This document shows, one piece after another, positions 57,960-64,000 of a stretch of 64,000 nucleotides of DNA; the stretch's first letter is position 1, and each line of letters opens with the position of its first letter. The stretch covers positions 63,081,251 to 63,145,250 of the forward strand of contig CM067343.1 of assembly GCA_034190875.2 (NCBI GenBank). Direction: 5' to 3'. The position numbers were made by a program, and so were the translations under genes. Origin of the DNA: Urechis unicinctus (taxonomy: Eukaryota > Annelida > Polychaeta > Xenopneusta > Urechidae). The notes under the pieces were generated by a model that did not search any database, was not told the DNA's origin, and saw nothing but the letters and a program-made list of their open reading frames with translations.

Positions 57960-60290
57960 ATTGCTATATTGCCGATCAAGCTCATTTCGATGATCGATAA
58001 GTCAGAGACAGTGCTATCCATTCGCCTGGGTCCATTTAACACGAGAGCTAACCCATTAATCTCTATTGCCTGGTTCTTCACAACACGTTAAGGTACATGT
58101 TATATCGATTCTGCTAATTTGTCTTCATGCCCTAGATATTCGTACACAAGCTCGACCACATAAGCACCAAATTACTATTGTTAACATCACTCAACTTAAT
58201 CACATAATGAACAAATACAGCTTTTGCAAATATGGCCGACCCAGTGCGCTATTGTATGAGACGTCAGTGAATGCCTGTGCTACGTTCGCCGGGCACATTC
58301 AATCAATATATCATCGCCGCCAACGTTACTGTACGTGCTAATGCATGACACCATATTTGGAATCTAAATTTTAATCAACGTCACAATTTTCCTTACACTT
58401 AGTGACCAAGGTAAACATGACCCGAGGCGCAACGTGATGACCGGTTTTTCAAGCTAAACGTGTCGACAAGCACACAAAAACTAGCTAAGCTCATTCGCGT
58501 GTTTGCACTACCAGCATTATAATTGTGCCGGTCAGCTGTGTGCTTAAAATGGCACAATTATATTCTACATACGAAAAAACCTTTCAGATAAATATTATCC
58601 CATTGGTGTTGAATAATGAACCGAATATATTGTTAAACGCGCACCGTGATCTACAGTAACTGCAACTGCAGGGATCCATTCCGATATTCGCAGACAGGAG
58701 CAATCAATTGTTTCAGAACCGTGCCAACGCTCATCGACAGGCAATGTAATGAGACTATAACACTACCATTAATGTCTGTCCTTTACACTAGCTAATCCGT
58801 CCGAGTCTAGAGAATTACCCGTCTAAAAGGCTGTGATCATAGTTTAGGAACCATTTGTCTCCTTGCGAAATACTGCCCGAAGCAGATTGCGGTTGCTGCG
58901 TATAGTCGGAGCAACACCATAGCGTAGGTATTTATGTACATGGTGCTTATGTTAGTTCATATACTGCTGACGGGAACGCGAACCATGCTGTCTGGACATC
59001 GTAGTTTGGACAGACGGTGGCAGTTGCGATAATGAAGGTGCGCTCAGTCGTTGACTGCACGAGAGCTGTGCCGTTTTTGTTGGTGCCCATAACAGCCATG
59101 GTGCTTCGAATGAACATTCGCTGCTCATGCCTGATGGATATTGATAGCTGACCGCACTTGAATTATGGTTATTTGATGTGTCGGTTGGAATGGAGCTTGA
59201 ATATGCCATTGAGGCTTTTAAATATGGCCTCTATAAGCCGCGTCAAAATACCCAGTGTAAATATTCGAAAGCTGCCTCACGTAGCTCGAAGTAACGAAGG
59301 TTCGACATTACAAACGAATACATCTGCAATTGAAAATGTCATGTAATGAAGGGTAATTGGTTTAGCCTTGATAGCACGGTATGGGGCTAGGTATATGTAG
59401 TTATACACCTATATTTGCTTGTATTCAATTTGCTGACTACTGTTTACATTTCAAGTGTAATTAACATGGCCATTCATTGAAGCCATACGTGCAAAAGGCT
59501 ATTTTCTGAAGCCATTATATATATCATCTAAGTGTTGCTAGTCGAATCCTCGGGTAATGTGGCTCGGAATCGCCAATTAAAATGGTAAGCGCCATTCATT
59601 CATTGAAAGTAGTAGAATGTGCACAATCGCAACCTGAACCTGCCATCGAACATTTGCCTCGAAGTGTGATCCGTCATCAGGATATGCACCAATCAGCAAT
59701 TGTTACAGTTATGTCGCTGCAATGCACGGCAGCAGTGCTATTGAGGCAAATCATCGATGGGCTATGCTCTACTGCAAGATTCCTACAATAATCAAATCTC
59801 GTACTGAAGTCATATTGATGTCGACAAACGTCGTTACAGCATTATGAAGCATAAACTACTACCAGACAGAATGACCACACCAACAACTATCGTTCATAAT
59901 ATATTCATGGGTTTCATTAAGATCGGCTAACGCCAAACACCTGTTCCACTAATGCGCAATAGTAATTATATGACACATTAAATAGCACGTCACTAACGCA
60001 ACATTTGAATAATGGATAACAGCGTTCCAATACAAGGTCGATAGTTACTACAATATACCTGCATCATATCAATTCATTGTGGTATTTCTTAGATGTGGTA
60101 ATAAGTTCTTAGTTTCCTATAGTGGTCTGCTGTCATTTTATAGGCCTTAGTTTACATCCACAGCAAATCGACGTGGTGGCGAATGGATCGTTAGTAACAT
60201 CATAAACTGCGGTCAATCATCAAAATATTCCGGGCCATAAACAAGGTGCACTATTGGGGTAGCGGAATTCCATGAAAGAACTCCAATGTC
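57960..60290 (-). repeat. Long repeat block C', second part
   Basis: Inverted copy of about 17,340-18,700. Anchors include GTCTCATACAA at 18,402 with TTGTATGAGAC near 58,252, 17,720-17,738 with 59,211-59,230, CATTACATGACATTT (minus strand near 59,340) with GTTACATGACGTATT near 17,578, and ATTCCGCTACC (17,370) with its complement near 60,262. The coordinate sum rises by about 600 along the match, so this part carries extra sequence relative to C. The 91-codon frame at 58,066-58,341 is not conserved in C. Confidence 0.75.
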
Positions 60291-62039
60291 TTTGGTTATT
60301 GGACAGACAAACTATGTGATCAGGAGGTTACCCTTTATGGGTGTCGTGTATTTCGGATTAAGACCGCATTCGATATGTAGAGTCAAAAGCATCTTCAATC
60401 TCATTTGCATTGAGTAGATAGTGAAGATAATATATTTAACGCTAATATATTTGTTGAAAGACAAGTAAAAAAATTTGAGATTTGATATTAAAGCAGGTCT
60501 GGTCGGTCGCCGTTTAATCTTCATTTGCTAAATATATATAGGTGCGGAACAGTATTCACAATAGAAATGAGAAAGTGTTTGGTCAGTCAGTCACAGCTTT
60601 GTATTCACTTTATTGATGCCGTAAAGTTAGCTAAATTGACGATGACTCATGCTGAGTAGCATTAAATGTGAAGAGATAGCGTTACGCGACGTGTCGTGGG
60701 TGAATAAATCGCTTTGTGTATCTGTACTGTGATTATTGTTGCCTCGCTCTTCCTTAACGAAAGTATTAAATAAACACAAGAATATGTCCATTAGCGATTG
60801 TACTTGTATCCAACATATCACACATGTTTACCAATGTTTGATGATTGAGTTGGCTCTGGCTTGCACCACGAAGTTCAGTAACGCATTAGGTAGGTATGTT
60901 TACGTCTATTCGCCTCTTCGTCGACTTGTTCTCTCATTTGAATAAAACTAATTCATTGACGTGATGAACTCCGCCTTATACATCCGATGCAATATCACCA
61001 GCTGATAAAGGGATACCAAATCTCATCAACAAGCCGGAAAACCAAATGATAAGATCAGACTCTATCACTTCATCTATCCTTCATTTACAATACTCGGTGT
61101 TGTCTTAACTCATATTCGGCCCATTGAGATAAAATGCCAATAACATTGTCATTGTTTATGATTAGGCATTCATAACGAGCTACATTACAAACATGATTAC
61201 ATCTGTTTGTACAGTGCCTCTCTCATTTCCAAATTTTAATAAACCTTTTGATTCAAGTAAAATATGAATAACGCTTACCAATATCTCAGCAAACGATGAT
61301 CGACAAAAGACTGTGGAGAAAAATTCGCCATCCGCATTTTCTCGCATAATTATACCCTTGGTTGAAGCATCTCACATCATTTGGATTCTATTGCTCTGTT
61401 TAAAAACAATCAGCATCATTCACCTCCAATTTGGACTTTTGGCAATCGCTTTCATACATTCCAGATCGAAGCATATGTAAGCCGTTACTTCAAAAACTTA
61501 GCCTAGCTATATCCTGCGACACTGTTGTGAGTCAGCATTGTAACGGAAATGTAAAATGAACTAAACAGTCAAATCAAAGGTCGTTTCATCTCTATACTAA
61601 ATGGGGACATAAATTATGGGCGTCAAATCTGAACATGGTTGAAGATGGTTAATCAAAATCATGTATTCATTACTCAGCCTGAACAAATCCCGTCGATGGT
61701 TAAGATGTTAAATGTATCTCCATACATCAAATGTGTTTTATGTGCATTAAATCAGGGACAGCACCCATCAATCCATACAATAAGGATACGAAAGCTCAGT
61801 ATTTTAGAGGCTCTTGGTTGTATATTTTCAGGGAGCTACCAACAACGTCCTGCGTTAGATACTTATTTGGCATCTGATAACGACACAATCATGTGCGATG
61901 TAACAGCAATTAGAAAGTACCGAAAGAGTCGCCTTAGAGTATTTAATAAAGTGGCTTCATCTTTGGGAAACTTGTTGATTGATAAAAAGAGATACGATGT
62001 TAAATCTATTGTTTAGGGTTTGATAGAACCACATATTGA
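60291..62039. other. Unassigned interval
   Basis: AT-rich, with no repeat partner that I could place. It contains one protein-like open frame (61,645-62,016), listed separately. Confidence 0.4.
61645..62016 (+). CDS. Unrecognised 123-codon open frame, possibly chance or an exon remnant
   Basis: Reading from the first ATG (61,645) to TAG (62,014-62,016), the product is basic near its C-terminus (RKYRKSRLRVFNKVASSLGN) with mixed hydrophobic segments before it (MLNVSPYIKCVLCALNQG). It is the longest ATG-started frame in the window outside known mobile elements and simple repeats. Codon usage looks unbiased and composition is protein-like. I recognise no domain, and there is no signal peptide or clear membrane span. 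D copy 2 starts about 25 bp after its stop. Coding status is uncertain. Confidence 0.2.
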   Translation: MVNQNHVFITQPEQIPSMVKMLNVSPYIKCVLCALNQGQHPSIHTIRIRKLSILEALGCIFSGSYQQRPALDTYLASDNDTIMCDVTAIRKYRKSRLRVFNKVASSLGNLLIDKKRYDVKSIV

Positions 62040-63960
62040 TAAAGTTGCTGTTCACGTTATTGTTCTCCAAACATGTTCACGTCACACGTCATCATAAATA
62101 AGACACATTCGTCATTCATTCTTGTAAATGAGTTATGAATCTATCACGTCGACATGTGCATCTATAAGGGCTATCCGGAGTTCAGCTACCTAAGATTAAC
62201 TAGTAACCTGAACTTTAATATCGAGTCCTATACAATTATGCCGCGTGTATATTTTATATCCCTTCTTGGGGAAAATAATTAATGCAAATTGGTCAGCAAT
62301 AAATGCTACTGCTTAAAGCAAATGGGTTAGTTGTGCGTTATGATCAATCTGGTAGTGCACAATAGCTTGAAGTAATTGGATCATTATATTAAATGTGCTA
62401 TGTCTCCATATTGTGGGACTGGTAATGCTGTTGGAACAAATAGGATGTTGGCTGCTGCTATTTCTTATCGTAGCACTTACGCTCATTGTCATGTCTTGCT
62501 GGGATCTGCCCTGTCTGTATAACGATGTGCGATTTCACATTGTTGTATTTAGTGACTTATACAGCAAAGCCCCTTCGCCGTGCTGTGATGTCAATATGAT
62601 ACTAGCACGGACAATATCCCACAACAGCACATCAGAACCCAGTATTGCAACAATGCAATTATTGCGACATATGTCTGTAAAGTCAAGTACTTAACACAGA
62701 GGACAAATTTCCCTTCATTTGCATCCCATTTGTTTCCTTCACTGTCAGTTCTTTATACATCCTAGAGTAGCATAATTTGGGCAAAGAGCGATGGTTTACG
62801 ATTTCTATCTGATTTCAAATGTTGGTTTTAAGTATAACATGCTAAGCAGCGGTACATAATACAGGTTAAAAACTAACTGTTGCACAACCACGTACAAGAA
62901 ACGAATAATAATTCGTGCGAAGTATCAATCCGGCTGGAATCTTAGACCACTAATTTTGCCCGAATGGTGAAATGTTAAGCCCACAATTCAACCCCTTAAA
63001 TCTGCAGAGATCCGCGCTTGTACTGGACGCATTACAGCATGTATTAGATAGATATTAGTCCCTAAGTACAATAGTGCGTTGATTTATGCTTACATTTGAA
63101 TCATAGTAAATTCATGTGTGGAGAAAAATAGAGTTCGAATACCGCACCGTCTTTTATTCAAGCAATTGTTAAAAGAGGTTTTCCAATTACAGATACGATG
63201 TTTTACACAACGGCACGCAAACAACAACGCAAACCATCAATTCATATAGCAAATTTTGGATTCGAGTCTGGCAGCAATTGCGTTCTATTATATTCAAACT
63301 GTCTGGATAGGGTCACGTAGCAGATATCACCACTTACGACAACCAATGCAATACCACAAAGCATTATATGGGAATGACAAAATTACCGAGCAGGAACAAA
63401 TGGTGATTCAAATTTGAAAAGGGTTTGCCGAAAACGTCCATCGAATGAGACATGCGATACACTGATTCCATTCGTGAAGCTGTACACAGAGTATTCCCTG
63501 ACTTTTAAGCAGATCATTTATTCGTGCAATCCCATTGAAAACCTGAGATTGTTCAACAACTATTCTTAATGTGATATAAGTTTATGTTTAAAGAAATAAG
63601 CGTAAATCGCGGGTTGTTACACATGCTCTTGGAGAGGAGTAATAAGATTTTCATGATACATCAGCGAATCGATTGAATTCAGACTTAAAGCAACAGAGAT
63701 AGACAACCATATCACCCAGGATTGCATAGAGGAAACATATACCTGCTTGAGTCACTGCAACCCACGCTTATAATAAAAACCTGTTACGATGGGTGCATTA
63801 CACGCTGTATTAGACTACAAGCTGCTTTTTGAAGCCATCGCACATGTAATGTATCTCATCAAGCAACTTGCGACCCACAAGTTGTGGGCTTGACCTCAAT
63901 ATTTTACAACCTTACCGGTTACCCTGATTGCTACACTAAAATGCGGTCCAATCTCAGACA
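62040..63960 (+). repeat. Repeat block D, copy 2
   Basis: Direct copy of 49,740-51,450; anchors are listed under copy 1. The last clear match is the CAATCTCAGACAGAGG phrase near 63,950, paired with CAATCTCTTTCAGAGAC near 51,411. It probably continues past the window. The insert between 62,800 and 63,780 is longer than in copy 1. The 99-codon frame at 62,395-62,694, with a hydrophobic start, is broken up in copy 1 and is probably not coding. Confidence 0.7.
62431..62735 (+). repeat. Segment bounded by short inverted repeats, opposite orientation to copy 1
   Basis: The segment starts with GGAACAAATAGGATG and ends with CATCCCATTTGTTTCC, imperfect inverted repeats of about 15 bp. Its whole interior matches the minus strand of 50,163-50,450, while the sequence before it matches copy 1 in direct orientation. 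This is compatible either with inversion between the end repeats or with a small TIR element inserted twice. Confidence 0.65.
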
Positions 63961-64000
63961 GAGGCTGCACCCGACCCGGTTGATAACTAGAATTGTGGTA

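Noticed and set aside
62395-62694. Hydrophobic 99-codon frame as a membrane protein
   Set aside because: It runs across the flipped segment of D and is not preserved in copy 1.

Overview
The window reads as gene-poor, repeat-rich, AT-rich nuclear DNA of an animal. I found no intact host gene, no RNA gene and no bacterial-type organisation. Three coding fossils can be recognised: an APE-type LINE (about 12.13-15.25 kb, + strand), the N-terminal part of a PIF/Harbinger nuclease (about 31.7-32.9 kb, - strand) and a broken OTU-domain cysteine protease (about 53.1-53.7 kb, - strand). A SINE-like repeat at 15.8-16.2 kb resembles an interspersed repeat I remember from gastropod and other mollusc sequences, so a mollusc is my best guess. 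That assignment rests on memory, not on a search.

Most of the DNA consists of very long diverged duplications with no conserved protein. Block A (window start to 10,905) recurs inverted as A' (33,352 to about 43,930). Parts of A recur a third time in direct orientation as B (about 25,010-31,450). Block C (about 17,340-21,870) recurs inverted as C' in two pieces (about 46,665-49,500 and 57,960-60,290), separated by about 8.4 kb of other sequence. Block D (about 49,740-51,450) recurs in direct orientation at 62,040-63,960, but with one internal segment of about 290 bp flipped. The order is A, C, B, A'(inverted), C'(inverted), D, rest of C', D. No single inverted duplication gives that order.

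A short family with terminal inverted repeats, called Y here, is scattered through these blocks (about 4.2, 9.8-10.0, 28.1-28.8, 34.2-34.5 and 40.5-41.2 kb, with one end at 52.6 kb). It looks like a non-autonomous DNA transposon. Long simple repeats sit near several block borders: (TG)n at 16.73 kb and (AT)n at 22.75, 32.98, 45.3-46.06 and 56.87 kb. A 32-bp minisatellite lies at 52.7-53.0 kb.

Block borders and similarities were judged by eye from anchor matches, so most borders are good to about 100 bp at best. No metabolic or regulatory system is visible. What is notable is the architecture of the repeats.
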